Shown: in pieces, positions 16,250-25,788 of the stretch
Numbering within the stretch: the stretch's first letter is position 1
How the letters are laid out: every line of letters begins with the position of its first letter
Origin: CAZNKU01 sp045545235
GTDB lineage: Bacteria; Bacillota; Clostridia; Monoglobales; Firm-18
NCBI GenBank assembly: GCA_045545235.1
Contig: JAZQAN010000010.1
Location: 1-64,000 of the forward strand
Length of the DNA stretch: 64,000 nucleotides
Reading direction: 5' to 3'
Translations under genes and position numbers: made by a program
The notes under the pieces: model-generated
Told to the model about the DNA's origin: nothing
The model's input: the letters and a program-made list of their open reading frames with translations, nothing else
The model's database searches: none

Positions 16250-16870
16250 TTATTCATCCAGCTTCAAATTAAAAGATTTTCTGTGAACTTCGGACGCACC
16301 ATATTTTTTCAAAGCCTCATAATGGTCTTTTGTAGGATAACCTTTATGCTTTTTAAAATTATATTCGGGATATTTTTCATCAAGCTCCATCATATATCTG
16401 TCTCTTGTTACCTTGGCAAGAATAGATGCCGCAGCAATAGAAATACTTTTACTGTCTCCTTTTACTACACATTCGTGCGGTAAATCCATGCCCTTTATTC
16501 TGTTTCCGTCTATAAGTACAAAATCAGGCTGTACAGAAAGCCCTTTAACCGCATCACACATTCCCTTGAAGGTTGCGTTTAAAATATTAAGTTCATCAAT
16601 ATCCTCATGTGAAACCAAAACTATACTGTAGGCAACTGCAATTTCCTTAATTTCATCATAAAGCTTATCCTTGACTTTATCTGTAAGCTTTTTAGAGTCA
16701 TTTATCTTTTCAAGATATGCCCCTTCAGGAAGTATAACAGACGCAACACAAACAGGTCCTGCCAAAGGACCTCTGCCTGCCTCATCAACGCCTGCTATAA
16801 GGTTATAGCCCATAGCTTTTTTCCCCTGTTCAATTTCCCACATTTCGTTTACACGTTCTATATCATTCAT
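16250..16870 (-). CDS. rnhB: Ribonuclease HII
   Basis: Protein of 206 aa that cleaves RNA in RNA-DNA hybrids and at single ribonucleotides. The catalytic motif IAGVDEAGRGPLAGPV provides Asp29-Glu30, LIDGN a further acidic residue, and SIAAASILAKVTRDRYM the conserved Ser/Lys stretch with the last Asp. It sits between rbgA and yraN with gaps of 2 bases. Confidence 0.93.
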   Translation of the reverse strand: MNDIERVNEMWEIEQGKKAMGYNLIAGVDEAGRGPLAGPVCVASVILPEGAYLEKINDSKKLTDKVKDKLYDEIKEIAVAYSIVLVSHEDIDELNILNATFKGMCDAVKGLSVQPDFVLIDGNRIKGMDLPHECVVKGDSKSISIAAASILAKVTRDRYMMELDEKYPEYNFKKHKGYPTKDHYEALKKYGASEVHRKSFNLKLDE

Positions 16871-16872
16871 AA

Positions 16873-17730
16873 TTACTTCACATCCTCAGGTGTTTCAAGT
16901 ACAATTTTACCCAGCTTACAAGCACGGAATTCATCAAGCAAAATCCTTGCCGCACGGTCATAATCAACATCTCCGCCTGATATTAAGCAACCTCTTTTTT
17001 TGCCTATATCAAATAGAATTTCGTGCCCCATAAGCCCCTCAACAGAGTTAAGCTTATATTTTTCACAAAGTGCTTCAGGAGCTTTTTGTGCCAACAAAGT
17101 GCAAAGCTCACAAGCCGCTTCTGCAATATCATAAACCTCATCACGTATAGCACCTGTAAATGCAAGATTTTTACCCACAAATTCATCCTCAAATTTTGGC
17201 CACAAAATACCGGGAGTATCCAGAAGCTCATATCCACCGCTTATGCGTATCCACTGTTTTGTTGTGGTAACACCGGGTCTGTCACCTGTTTTAGTGCCTG
17301 CCCTGCCTGAAAGCTTGTTAATAAAAGATGACTTACCAACATTTGGAATACCCACAACCATCATACGAGGGTCACGTTCTCTCATACCTTTTTCAGTTTC
17401 TTTTTTGGTTTTATCCTTAAGGACATTTTTTATTTCATTTTTAAGTGCCCCAATACCTGTCCCTTTAATACTGTCAACAGGAACTGCTGTTATACCCTTA
17501 CCCTTATAATATGCAACCCATTGCTTTAGCATATTTTCATCTGCCATATCACACTTGTTAAGTGCAATAACGCGTGGTTTATTACCCACAATTTCTTCCA
17601 GAATAGGGTTAGTTGACGAATATGGGATGCGTGCATCCTTAAGCTCAACAACAACATCAACCAATTTCAGATTTTCTGTTATAAGCCTGCGGGTTTTTGC
17701 CATATGCCCCGGAAACCATTGTATATTCAT
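16873..17730 (-). CDS. rbgA: Ribosome biogenesis GTPase RbgA (YlqF)
   Basis: Protein of 285 aa, a circularly permuted GTPase needed for late 50S assembly. The motifs occur in permuted order: ALNKCDMAD (G4) near residue 55, VDSIKGTG (G5), then GIPNVGKSSFINKL (G1) near residue 130, GVTTTKQ (G2) and LLDTPGILWP (G3). The N-terminal NIQWFPGHMAKTRR is diagnostic. AAGGTGG precedes the ATG. It is encoded between lepB and rnhB. Confidence 0.93.
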   Translation of the reverse strand: MNIQWFPGHMAKTRRLITENLKLVDVVVELKDARIPYSSTNPILEEIVGNKPRVIALNKCDMADENMLKQWVAYYKGKGITAVPVDSIKGTGIGALKNEIKNVLKDKTKKETEKGMRERDPRMMVVGIPNVGKSSFINKLSGRAGTKTGDRPGVTTTKQWIRISGGYELLDTPGILWPKFEDEFVGKNLAFTGAIRDEVYDIAEAACELCTLLAQKAPEALCEKYKLNSVEGLMGHEILFDIGKKRGCLISGGDVDYDRAARILLDEFRACKLGKIVLETPEDVK

Positions 17731-17743
17731 AAATTAACCACCT

Positions 17744-18463
17744 TTACTTCAACATACCAAATTTACCGAATGGCCATATTCTTAGAACAGCCTTACCCAT
17801 TATATCCTCTTCATCAACACATCCGTAATAAATAGGTGCTTCAATTACCTCTCCGGTTTTGGAATCTGCATAAGTGTAATGATAGTCACCTTCCTCACCG
17901 TTTTCCTTTATACTTGAAACATCAAGACTTCTTCCATCATGACTTTGCATACGGTTATCGCCCATTACAAAAACGCATCCCTCAGGAACTACAAGAGGGT
18001 CTGACTTTGTACCAAAGTCTACATCACCATTTCTGTTGGTAGGGTTTTTGATGTATGGTTCATCATAAACTTCACCATCTACATATACAACACCATTCTG
18101 ACCATTTAAATCAAAATCGATATAAACAGACTGCCCCTCTGTAGCAACAACTCGCTTTATATATGGAGTATCCTTGTGCATATCCGGTCTGAAAACCACG
18201 ATATCTCCCTGTTTAGGTTCATAAGCAAGCTTTACGACAACAAGTCTGTCACCTGTATGCATTGTACTTTCCATAGAAGGTCCGTCAACCTGTACAAGCT
18301 CGAAAAAATAAGTACGTATTACAAATGCAACTACAACAGCAACTACAATTGCCACAACCCATTCTTTAATTTCTTTTTTCCAGTCGAATTTTTTTGGTTC
18401 TTCTGTTGTTATTTCTTCCGAAATTTCATTAACTATGTTTTCGTTCTCAAAATTATTTTCCAT
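17744..18463 (-). CDS. lepB: Signal peptidase I
   Basis: Protein of 239 aa that cleaves signal peptides at the outer face of the membrane. An acidic N-terminal tail (residues 1-30) precedes a single membrane helix (about 35-52). The catalytic Ser63 is in VDGPSMESTMHTGD and the general-base Lys103 in TPYIKRVVATEG; VFVMGDNRMQSHDGR is the conserved box E. I place the start at 18463 because GGCGG lies 9 bases upstream of that ATG and directly abuts the other in-frame ATG at 18472. Confidence 0.92.
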   Translation of the reverse strand: MENNFENENIVNEISEEITTEEPKKFDWKKEIKEWVVAIVVAVVVAFVIRTYFFELVQVDGPSMESTMHTGDRLVVVKLAYEPKQGDIVVFRPDMHKDTPYIKRVVATEGQSVYIDFDLNGQNGVVYVDGEVYDEPYIKNPTNRNGDVDFGTKSDPLVVPEGCVFVMGDNRMQSHDGRSLDVSSIKENGEEGDYHYTYADSKTGEVIEAPIYYGCVDEEDIMGKAVLRIWPFGKFGMLK

Positions 18464-18552
18464 TATAAACATCCGCCTTTCAACAATATATTATATATTC
18501 TATCACATATGATATAAAATTACCATATAAACAAGAAATTTTTTACAAAAAA

Positions 18553-18591
18553 TTAAAAAGGCGTGGTTGAAGCTAACGCTGCAACTACGCC
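18553..18591 (-). terminator. Terminator of rplS
   Basis: Minus strand: GGCGTaGTTG pairs with CAACcACGCC, followed by TTTTT. It separates rplS from lepB. Confidence 0.75.
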
Positions 18592-18605
18592 AATTCAATT
18601 TCGTA

Positions 18606-18947
18606 TTAAAGTTTTTCTTTAACCTTCGCTGCCTTACCAACTCTATCACGAAGATAGTATAGTTTAGCACGACGAACTTTACCTTTACGAATAACATCAA
18701 TACGGTCAATGTTAGGAGAGTTAACAAGGAATGTTTTTTCTACACCTACGCCGTATGATACTCTGCGTACTGTGAAAGTTTCAGCAATACCACCATGCTT
18801 TTTAGCAATGATTGTGCCTTCAAACATCTGAATTCTTTCTCTTGTACCTTCTTTTACTTTGATGTACACGTGAACTGTGTCACCAATGTTTAGCTGTGGC
18901 AAGTCAGTACGAAGCTGTTCCTTACCGATTTCGTTCAAGATATTCAT
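18606..18947 (-). CDS. rplS: 50S ribosomal protein L19
   Basis: Protein of 113 aa, usual length. The sequence contains PQLNIGDTVHVYIKVKEGTRERIQMFEGTIIAKKHGG and FTVRRVSYGVGVEKTFLVNSP, the conserved core of L19, which sits at the 30S-50S interface. It has a strong upstream promoter and its own terminator, so it is probably transcribed alone, and read-through may feed lepB. Confidence 0.97.
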   Translation of the reverse strand: MNILNEIGKEQLRTDLPQLNIGDTVHVYIKVKEGTRERIQMFEGTIIAKKHGGIAETFTVRRVSYGVGVEKTFLVNSPNIDRIDVIRKGKVRRAKLYYLRDRVGKAAKVKEKL

Positions 18948-18949
18948 CG

Positions 18950-19020
18950 ATATATCTTCCTTTCTTCATAGACATTCATGCATACTTTCTGTATACAGAG
19001 GACTATCCGTTTTAAACCGC
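18950..19020 (-). promoter_or_regulatory. Possible structured leader of rplS
   Basis: The 5' untranslated region of about 70 bases contains the palindrome TCTGTATACAGA and further pairing between its two ends (ACGGATAG with CTATG). L19 mRNA leaders with autoregulatory structure are known in Firmicutes. I cannot confirm a match to that family without a covariance search. Confidence 0.3.
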
Positions 19021-19025
19021 ATTAT

Positions 19026-19054
19026 ATTTTAGCATATATTTTTTAAAAAAGCAA
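19026..19054 (-). promoter_or_regulatory. Promoter of rplS
   Basis: Minus strand: -35 TTGCTT (19054-19049), 17-base spacer ending in extended TGC, -10 TAAAAT (19031-19026). Confidence 0.6.
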
Positions 19055-19072
19055 GTACTTTTTACAAATTTA

Positions 19073-20059
19073 TCAAAAAAATTCCGCCATCATCATTTCA
19101 AGTGCAGAAAAACCTTCAAGATTGCCTGATTTTATTTTCAAATCATATTCCGCACAAATTTTCATACCCTGTCGTATTTTTTCCTTCGGGTAGCGTTTTG
19201 ACTCGGCAGAAAGCTTGGAAGCCAACCACTTTCTGTTAGGTGCAAGAAAATCAGCTGCATTTTTCCCCTCTTCACCCATAATGCGAAACATATACAAGTC
19301 TGCAAGCTGTTTATATATATTTATAAATATGACAATAGGCTGTTCTCTGTTTATTTTAAAGCCATTAAGAATTTTATAAGCACTTTCGGCATGACCCTGA
19401 AGCAGGTGGTCAGCCATTTCAAAAACCTTATACTGCACCGGCACTTTCACAAGTCCGTCAATCATTTTTCTTGTAATCACAGCCTCATCGGTAGATGAAC
19501 CTAATTTTTCACACTCTACAGATAACTTTTCCATAGACCTTTCACACAAGTTTATAAGATATTCTGCATCTTCATTGCTAATCTGCTTGTTTTTTGATGA
19601 TAGTTGTATTGAAATCCATGCACGTAAATCTGAAACATTTTGCTTTTTAAATTCAACAATCTCACCTTTTTTATTTATTATGTCGGAAAGTGCTTTCTTT
19701 ATTTTTGATGCCTCTTCCTCCACAATAATAACAACCGCATACTCAGGAATATTCTCGAAAATTTCCGCAAGGGGTTTCTGATATTCCTTAAGCTTTACAA
19801 ACTTTGTGTTTTTGAGTATTATAATTTTCTTTTCTGCCATAGTGGGGTATGATTCAACGTCATTTGCAAAAGATTCATAATTTTCATTATCTTCATTATA
19901 GAAACAGTAGTTAAACTCCTTAAAACCACCATCTATAACCATATCAGTTATTTTTTTCAGGTACATATCAACAAGAAACTTTTCTTCTCCGCAAAAAAGG
20001 TAAAGGTTTTTTACATCCCCTGCTTTTAACTGTTGTTTTAATTTTGTTACGTTAATCAT
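19073..20059 (-). CDS. holA: DNA polymerase III subunit delta
   Basis: Protein of 328 aa, the clamp-loader subunit that opens the beta clamp. LYLFCGEEKFLVDMYLKKI matches the N-terminal motif of HolA; the AAA-like domains lack ATP-binding residues as expected. KSGNLEGFSALEMMMAEF at the end is typical. The ATG at 20059 is preferred because GGTGG sits just upstream; a TTG at 20077 overlapping comEC is the alternative. It follows comEC directly, a common Firmicute arrangement. Confidence 0.88.
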   Translation of the reverse strand: MINVTKLKQQLKAGDVKNLYLFCGEEKFLVDMYLKKITDMVIDGGFKEFNYCFYNEDNENYESFANDVESYPTMAEKKIIILKNTKFVKLKEYQKPLAEIFENIPEYAVVIIVEEEASKIKKALSDIINKKGEIVEFKKQNVSDLRAWISIQLSSKNKQISNEDAEYLINLCERSMEKLSVECEKLGSSTDEAVITRKMIDGLVKVPVQYKVFEMADHLLQGHAESAYKILNGFKINREQPIVIFINIYKQLADLYMFRIMGEEGKNAADFLAPNRKWLASKLSAESKRYPKEKIRQGMKICAEYDLKIKSGNLEGFSALEMMMAEFF

Positions 20060-20073
20060 TTTTCCACCACCAT

Positions 20074-22116
20074 TCAATGTATATTAACAAAAGGTGCTTT
20101 TCCTTTTTCAAAATTCATCTGCACCATTCCGTCAACAGATGTTATAAACTTATTACCAAATACATAATTTGCCTTCTTCTCAGATGGATGAATGTAATAA
20201 TCTGATATTTTTTCAACTATGCCTTCATATTCATCAGGCAAACTTACAGCTGTATATGCTCCTATATTATCAAGAAATTTATCAGCAGGTACTGCAATTA
20301 TGTCGTCAAAAAGCCTAATAAGCAAACAACGTGTTTTTCCGCGTTTTGTAAAGTTTAATTCAACATTGTCTGTTTTAAAATTACAACTATTATAATTATA
20401 GTACAAAACCTCAGTTTTTTCAAGATTCAAATTTTCCGTATCCATCCCATGAGGCAAAAGAGCATACTTCACATTATAAACCTGACAAAGCTTTTCAAGT
20501 CCATCTTTTCTTGATTGTGTATTTTTAGTAATTATGATACTGTAAAAATCATCTATGCCACTTTTCCTAGCATATTCTACTGTATCCTCAGAGCAGTCTA
20601 CGAGTATATTTTTACCCTCATCGGTTTTTATATGTTGCATATTAAAATTTCCACAATTTATAAAATTGACCCTTATTTTGTTTTTATCATCTTCATTGTT
20701 TATGTATGTACAGTTGACAAAACCACATACTGTCAGAAGCAATACCACATATATGTAACTCATCTTTTTGCGACTGAGTACGGCATAAAAAACCATTAAT
20801 AAAATTCCCCACACCACAAACTGATACATCCTTGTAGATGGACAGTAAATGTGCAAAAATTCAAGGGATGAAAAAAATTCTGCTATTCTTATTATAATCA
20901 CAGCCACAGCACACCCAAACTTCGAAACAAACGGTATGATGCACCCTACATAACCAAAAAATATCAAAAACGGCATCAGTGGTATAACAATTAAATTGAC
21001 TACTACAGTTTCCAACGAAAACACATTACAGTAATATACACTAAGCGGTAACATAAAAACCCAAATAATAAAAGGTACGGCAATCCATTTTCTTTTGAAA
21101 AACTCCGCATAAAAGACTATAATAAAGGTTGCCGCAAAGGATAAAATAAAGCCAGCATCAACTGAATAAAAGGGGTTTGTCATACAAATAATCAACCCTG
21201 CAGTTGAAAGATTTATAAGAGGGTCACTTCTTTTTCGCAAACATAAAAAGGCAACGCCCATAATTGCCATTATACCTGCTCGTATAACCGATGCTCTTCC
21301 TCCCACTAAAATAGTATAAAACATAACCAACAACACGGCAAATACAAACCTCGCTATTTTCTTTTTGCCGAATATTCCGGAAAGTCCAAGGAACAATGAG
21401 AGAAAAATCCCAACATGCAACCCTGATATTGCAATAATGTGTGATATACCGCACATTGAAAACGCATTAACAGTATCCTCATCCAAAAAGTTTTTATCAC
21501 CTGTAAGCACGGCTATTATAAACCCTTTAACATCATCTTCTGCTTTGAAAGAAAATACCTTTTTATTAATATAATTTCTTACAACGTCACCGAAATCAAG
21601 GTTATATTTACTTTCCGTTATCTTAATATTATTACAGGTAATATGCCCTACATTTCCTTTAAGTGCATTATAAAGTCTGCTATTGAAGGCACCGGGATAT
21701 GGAGAAACAGAATGTCTTTGCAAAATTCCGTCTACAAAAACGCAATCATTCACTTCAGGCATATTTCCGGTAAAATTATATACTGTATACTTATTCTTAC
21801 CAACTTTTATTTCAAAAAAATTATCACCGGTATGTGTAACTGTTCCCTCAAATTCAACCATTGTGCCATAAAGCGAATCAACATCCTTAAAGGTTTTCCA
21901 ATTATGTAACATACCCATAAAAACACCAAAGGAAAACGATACAATTAAAATCATTGTCACCAAAGTCAAAATAGTCTTTTTTCTGAAAATCGCAAGCTTT
22001 ATAACAAAAACAAAGCCAAACATCAATAAAAATCCAAGTACATTTATCACTTCAAAAGTCAGTGAACAGAAACACCCAAACAAAATGCACAATATACACA
22101 ATACATAAAAGTACAT
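20074..22116 (-). CDS. comEC: ComEC/Rec2-type competence protein with degenerate nuclease domain
   Basis: Protein of 680 aa. It starts with hydrophobic helices, then an OB-like region (residues about 85-190), and the Competence channel domain with many helices (HIIAISGLHVGIFLSL, LVGGRASVIRAGIMAIMG). The C-terminal 190 residues align in order with the metallo-beta-lactamase domain (KIRVNFINCGNFNMQHIKTD, NILVDCSED), but the metal motif THxHxDH is replaced by ITKNTQSRKDGLEKL. In ComEC the channel carries single-stranded DNA inward and this domain is thought to degrade the other strand. The ATG at 22116 has AAGGAG correctly spaced. Confidence 0.87.
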   Translation of the reverse strand: MYFYVLCILCILFGCFCSLTFEVINVLGFLLMFGFVFVIKLAIFRKKTILTLVTMILIVSFSFGVFMGMLHNWKTFKDVDSLYGTMVEFEGTVTHTGDNFFEIKVGKNKYTVYNFTGNMPEVNDCVFVDGILQRHSVSPYPGAFNSRLYNALKGNVGHITCNNIKITESKYNLDFGDVVRNYINKKVFSFKAEDDVKGFIIAVLTGDKNFLDEDTVNAFSMCGISHIIAISGLHVGIFLSLFLGLSGIFGKKKIARFVFAVLLVMFYTILVGGRASVIRAGIMAIMGVAFLCLRKRSDPLINLSTAGLIICMTNPFYSVDAGFILSFAATFIIVFYAEFFKRKWIAVPFIIWVFMLPLSVYYCNVFSLETVVVNLIVIPLMPFLIFFGYVGCIIPFVSKFGCAVAVIIIRIAEFFSSLEFLHIYCPSTRMYQFVVWGILLMVFYAVLSRKKMSYIYVVLLLTVCGFVNCTYINNEDDKNKIRVNFINCGNFNMQHIKTDEGKNILVDCSEDTVEYARKSGIDDFYSIIITKNTQSRKDGLEKLCQVYNVKYALLPHGMDTENLNLEKTEVLYYNYNSCNFKTDNVELNFTKRGKTRCLLIRLFDDIIAVPADKFLDNIGAYTAVSLPDEYEGIVEKISDYYIHPSEKKANYVFGNKFITSVDGMVQMNFEKGKAPFVNIH

Positions 22117-22183
22117 TTTTTTCACTCCTTCGACAAATTATATTATACAATACAGTCAAAAAAATGCAATATAAAAGTTGTTA

Positions 22184-22212
22184 TTTACACAATGCAAAAT
22201 TTGTGATAAACT
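22184..22212 (+). promoter_or_regulatory. Promoter of dnaD-dnaI
   Basis: -35 TTTACA (22184-22189), 17-base spacer with extended TG, -10 TAAACT (22207-22212), ahead of the AAAGGAGG site of the DnaD gene. Confidence 0.5.
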
Positions 22213-22243
22213 GTAATAAGACACTTTTCAAAGGAGGATACAT

Positions 22244-23152
22244 ATGCAGGAATTAAAATTACCATTGGATTTTGTGGACAATTACATATTAAAATCAAAG
22301 CCGGAATATGCAATGGTATATCTGTATGCGTTCCGCCACAAAAATGAAGCAGAAGTTGTTGATGCGGATGCTATTGCTTCTGCGTTAAATTTAAACACTG
22401 ATACCGTAAATGAAGCCATAGCATATTGGTGCGAATTGGGTCATGATATATTTACAACAAAAAAATTTCCGCCAAAATGTGAAAAAAGCAGATATTCTTC
22501 AGGTGAAATTGCGCAGTTTACCTCACAAAACAAAGAACTTGAAATCCTGTTTGAGGAAACAGAAAAGCTTATGTGCAAGGTTCTTTCACCAAACAATCAG
22601 CAAACACTGTACTGGATATATAACGACCTTGGTATGAGCTCTGCAATGATTATTTTAATGCTCAATTATGCCAAATCCAAAGACAAATGCAATATGCGTT
22701 ACATAGAAAAGCTTGCCTTTGACCTTTCAGAAAAAGGAATTTTCACATTTGAAGAGGCAGAAAGCTATTTTAACAGCCTTGACCGTGAACAAACCTATGA
22801 GGCAAGACTGAAAAAATTATTCAGTCTTGAAAGGGCATTTATTTCAACAGAAAAGCCTATAATAGCAAATTGGTGTAACAATTTAAAACCCACGAAAGAC
22901 CAACTGATTAAGGCTTACGAAATATGCATTGAAAGAACGGGCAAATTTTCTGCAAAATATATCAATGCAATTCTGGAAAACTGGAAGGAACAAAAAACAC
23001 CTGTTTCCTCCTCAAGAGAAACTGTCCCTACCCCAAAGGCAACTAAATTCAACAACTTTGAACCACGTTCAAATATAGATTACAAAAAACTTGAGCTTGA
23101 AGCCTTAAGAAGAAGACTTGCAAGAAGTAAAGAAGGTGACACAAATGGATAA
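22244..23152 (+). CDS. DnaD domain protein (primosome component)
   Basis: Protein of 302 aa. An N-terminal winged-helix-like part (about 20-70, AEVVDADAIASALNLNTDTVNEAIAYW) is followed by two helical DnaD_2-type domains (about 100-180 and 185-245; LGMSSAMIILMLNYAKSKDKCNMRYIEKLAFD is characteristic). DnaD proteins remodel DNA and help load the replicative helicase. The stop overlaps the start of the DnaI-like gene by 8 bases, which supports the replication role. Confidence 0.82.
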   Translation: MQELKLPLDFVDNYILKSKPEYAMVYLYAFRHKNEAEVVDADAIASALNLNTDTVNEAIAYWCELGHDIFTTKKFPPKCEKSRYSSGEIAQFTSQNKELEILFEETEKLMCKVLSPNNQQTLYWIYNDLGMSSAMIILMLNYAKSKDKCNMRYIEKLAFDLSEKGIFTFEEAESYFNSLDREQTYEARLKKLFSLERAFISTEKPIIANWCNNLKPTKDQLIKAYEICIERTGKFSAKYINAILENWKEQKTPVSSSRETVPTPKATKFNNFEPRSNIDYKKLELEALRRRLARSKEGDTNG

Positions 23153-24131
23153 TTTCAGAAGTGATATTCATAACGAAGTAATGCGTGAATACGAAATTAT
23201 ACGTTCAAAAAACGAAGCTATATACAAAAATAACAGAGAACAGATATATATACACATTCAAAGAATTAAAGAAATTGACGAAATGCTTTCAAAGGTTTCT
23301 CTAAAAGCCTGCAAACTTCTATTGGAAAGCGGTTCAGACCATGAAAAAATAATTGAAAAATTAAGAACACAAACAGAAAAACTTTCAAAAGAAAAAGCAA
23401 AGCTTTTAACAGATGCAGGTATGCCTGAAAACTTTTTGGATGAAATATATACCTGCCCGAAATGTAAAGATAAAGGCGTAACAGATAATCAGTGGTGTAC
23501 TTGTTATTATGAAAAAGTTCAGAAAATAATGCAAAAAAAATCAAACATATGTGCAGACAGAATGCACAGCTTTGATAAATTTAACATCAGCTTATATCCT
23601 GATATTCCTGACAGTGAATACGGCAACACAACTCCACGTGAAAACGCAAAGAGTATTTATGAAACTGCCGTTAAGTATGCAAAGCTTGATGATTCTGTTT
23701 CAAGACAGCTTTTGTTTTACGGAAGTACAGGCCTTGGAAAAACCTTCACCTCCGACTGTATTGCAAAAGAATTTATCAAAAAAGGTAAAGACGTATATTA
23801 TACATCTGCCCCTAAACTTTTTTCAGTATTTGAAGACTACAAATTCGGCAGAAATACAACCGCCGAAGCAAAGAGAATAATCGACTATATTACAGATGTT
23901 GACCTGCTTATAATTGATGATTTGGGTACCGAATTCCGCACACAATATATAGACAGTATTTTGTTTGACATAATCAATAGCCGTACAAACGAAAACAAGT
24001 ATATGATTATAAGTACAAATCTTATGCCGCCTCAGCTTGAAGCCACTTATTCACAAAGAATATCTTCAAGAATTCTGGGTAATTTTGAACTAATACCTTT
24101 TTTCGGAAATGATTTAAGAATAAACAGATAA
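23145..24131 (+). CDS. DnaI/DnaC-like helicase loader ATPase
   Basis: Protein of 328 aa. The N-terminal region is helical, then a zinc-binding segment CPKCKDKGVTDNQWCTC near residue 105. The AAA+ domain has Walker A FYGSTGLGKTFTSDCIA and Walker B LLIIDDLGTEF, with sensor ISTNL and an Arg-finger region YSQRISSRILGNF. It is expected to load the replicative helicase. The start ATG at 23145 has AAGGTG upstream and overlaps the DnaD stop; a TTG at 23118 is less likely. Confidence 0.87.
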   Translation: MDNFRSDIHNEVMREYEIIRSKNEAIYKNNREQIYIHIQRIKEIDEMLSKVSLKACKLLLESGSDHEKIIEKLRTQTEKLSKEKAKLLTDAGMPENFLDEIYTCPKCKDKGVTDNQWCTCYYEKVQKIMQKKSNICADRMHSFDKFNISLYPDIPDSEYGNTTPRENAKSIYETAVKYAKLDDSVSRQLLFYGSTGLGKTFTSDCIAKEFIKKGKDVYYTSAPKLFSVFEDYKFGRNTTAEAKRIIDYITDVDLLIIDDLGTEFRTQYIDSILFDIINSRTNENKYMIISTNLMPPQLEATYSQRISSRILGNFELIPFFGNDLRINR

Positions 24132-24135
24132 AAAT

Positions 24136-24171
24136 CAGGGAGTGTGATTAAATTCACACTCCCTGTTAATT
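24136..24171. terminator. Bidirectional terminator between dnaI and gdhA
   Basis: CAGGGAGTGTGA (24136-24147) pairs with TCACACTCCCTG (24154-24165), then TTAATTTATT. It lies between convergent genes. Confidence 0.7.
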
Positions 24172-24177
24172 TATTAA

Positions 24178-25521
24178 TTATACAAGACCCTGAGACTTCA
24201 TTGCTTCCGCAATCTTTAAGAAGCCTGCAATATTAGCACCCGCAACAAAGTTGCCTGCCATACCGTATTCTGCAGCAGCGGCACTTGTGTTTTTGTAGAT
24301 GTTAACCATAATATCGTGTAGCTTTTCATCAACTTCTTCAAAAGTCCAGCTATATCTCATACTGTTCTGTGACATTTCAAGAGCAGATGTAGCAACACCG
24401 CCTGCATTTGCAGCCTTTGCAGGACCAAACAACAAACCTGCACTCTGGAATGCAGCGATAGCATCAGGAGTAGAAGGCATATTTGCACCCTCTGCTACTG
24501 CATAACAACCGTTAGCAATAAGCTTTTTAGCTGATTCTTCATTAATTTCATTCTGTGTAGCGCAAGGTAGAGCTATATCACACTTAACACCCCACACACC
24601 TGAACATCCTTCGTGATATTCAGCATTAGGATGAGTTTCAACGTATTCCTTGATTCTTGCTCTTCTAACTTCTTTAATTTCCTTTACAGCATCAAGATCA
24701 ATACCGTTTGGATCATATATATAACCGTTAGAGTCACTCATTGTAACAACCTTTGCACCCAATGCAATAGCTTTTTCACAAGCATAAATTGCAACGTTAC
24801 CGGAACCTGAAATAGCTACAGTTGCACCATTAAAGCTTTTACCTGATTCTTTTAGCATTTCTTCTGTGAAATAGCAAAGACCATAACCTGTTGCCTGTGT
24901 ACGAGCTAATGAACCACCGTAAGTAAGACTCTTACCTGTAAGAACACCTGTAAATCTATCACGAAGTCTCTTGTACTGACCAAACATATAACCAATTTCA
25001 CGGGCACCAACGCCAATATCACCTGCAGGTACGTCTGTATCTGCACCGATGTACTTGCTAAGCTCTGTCATATAACTCTGGCAGAATCTCATAACTTCAT
25101 TATCTGACTTGCCTTTAGGGTCAAAGTCTGAACCACCCTTACCGCCACCTATAGGAAGACCTGTAAGTGAGTTTTTGAAAATCTGTTCAAATCCAAGGAA
25201 TTTAATAATACCTGAATAAACAGACGGATGGAATCTGATACCACCCTTATAAGGACCAATAGCGCTGTTAAACTGTACACGAAAACCACGATTAATACGT
25301 GGATTACCATTATCATCAACCCATGGAACTCTGAAATAAATCAACCTTTCAGGTTCAACAAGACTGTCAATAACACCTGTTTTAATATATTCCGGATGAG
25401 CCTCTATAACAGGTTCCAAAGATTCAAGCACTTCTCTTACTGCCTGATGAAATTCAGGTTCAGCAGGATTACGCTTAACTACTGTTTCCATTAAATTTTC
25501 CAAATATTCATTTTTAAACAT
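24178..25521 (-). CDS. gdhA: NADP-type glutamate dehydrogenase
   Basis: Protein of 447 aa, usual for the hexameric bacterial enzyme that aminates 2-oxoglutarate. VQFNSAIGPYKGGIRFHPSVYSGIIKFLGFEQIFKNSL holds substrate-binding Lys residues; GGGKGGSDFDPKGKSDNEVMRFCQSYM the catalytic Lys and Asp; VAISGSGNVAIYACEKA the dinucleotide fold. The ATG at 25521 has GGAGG eight bases upstream and gives the standard N-terminus (EYLENLMETVVKRNP). It is monocistronic with its own promoter. Confidence 0.93.
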   Translation of the reverse strand: MFKNEYLENLMETVVKRNPAEPEFHQAVREVLESLEPVIEAHPEYIKTGVIDSLVEPERLIYFRVPWVDDNGNPRINRGFRVQFNSAIGPYKGGIRFHPSVYSGIIKFLGFEQIFKNSLTGLPIGGGKGGSDFDPKGKSDNEVMRFCQSYMTELSKYIGADTDVPAGDIGVGAREIGYMFGQYKRLRDRFTGVLTGKSLTYGGSLARTQATGYGLCYFTEEMLKESGKSFNGATVAISGSGNVAIYACEKAIALGAKVVTMSDSNGYIYDPNGIDLDAVKEIKEVRRARIKEYVETHPNAEYHEGCSGVWGVKCDIALPCATQNEINEESAKKLIANGCYAVAEGANMPSTPDAIAAFQSAGLLFGPAKAANAGGVATSALEMSQNSMRYSWTFEEVDEKLHDIMVNIYKNTSAAAAEYGMAGNFVAGANIAGFLKIAEAMKSQGLV

Positions 25522-25549
25522 TTTATACGCCTCCACTTTCATTATGAAT

Positions 25550-25578
25550 ATTTTACACCTATTTTTTTCATATTTCAA
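25550..25578 (-). promoter_or_regulatory. Promoter of gdhA
   Basis: Minus strand: -35 TTGAAA (25578-25573), 17-base spacer, -10 TAAAAT (25555-25550). Confidence 0.6.
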
Positions 25579-25744
25579 TAGTAAATTAAGGTTTTTTGTA
25601 CTTTTTTACTACTTGAATAGAAATTTTCAATTTTTTTCATTCATTTTTGTATCATTTGTTAAAAAAAAATCAATGTAATTTAAAATATCACCTACCAATT
25701 AATATAATAATATGCCACTTTTTCAAATCGCGGTTTTAAAAAAT

Positions 25745-25780
25745 AAAAAAGAATGTAAAAAACATTAGTTTTTTACATTC
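25745..25780 (-). terminator. Terminator of yebC
   Basis: Minus strand: GAATGTAAAAAAC pairs perfectly with GTTTTTTACATTC (13 bp), followed by TTTTTT. The stem resembles the terminator at 29417-29456. Confidence 0.85.
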
Positions 25781-25788
25781 CCGTATAA

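Noticed and set aside
20060..20077. TTG start for holA at 20077
   Set aside because: It leaves the GGTGG ribosome binding site inside the gene; the ATG at 20059 fits better.
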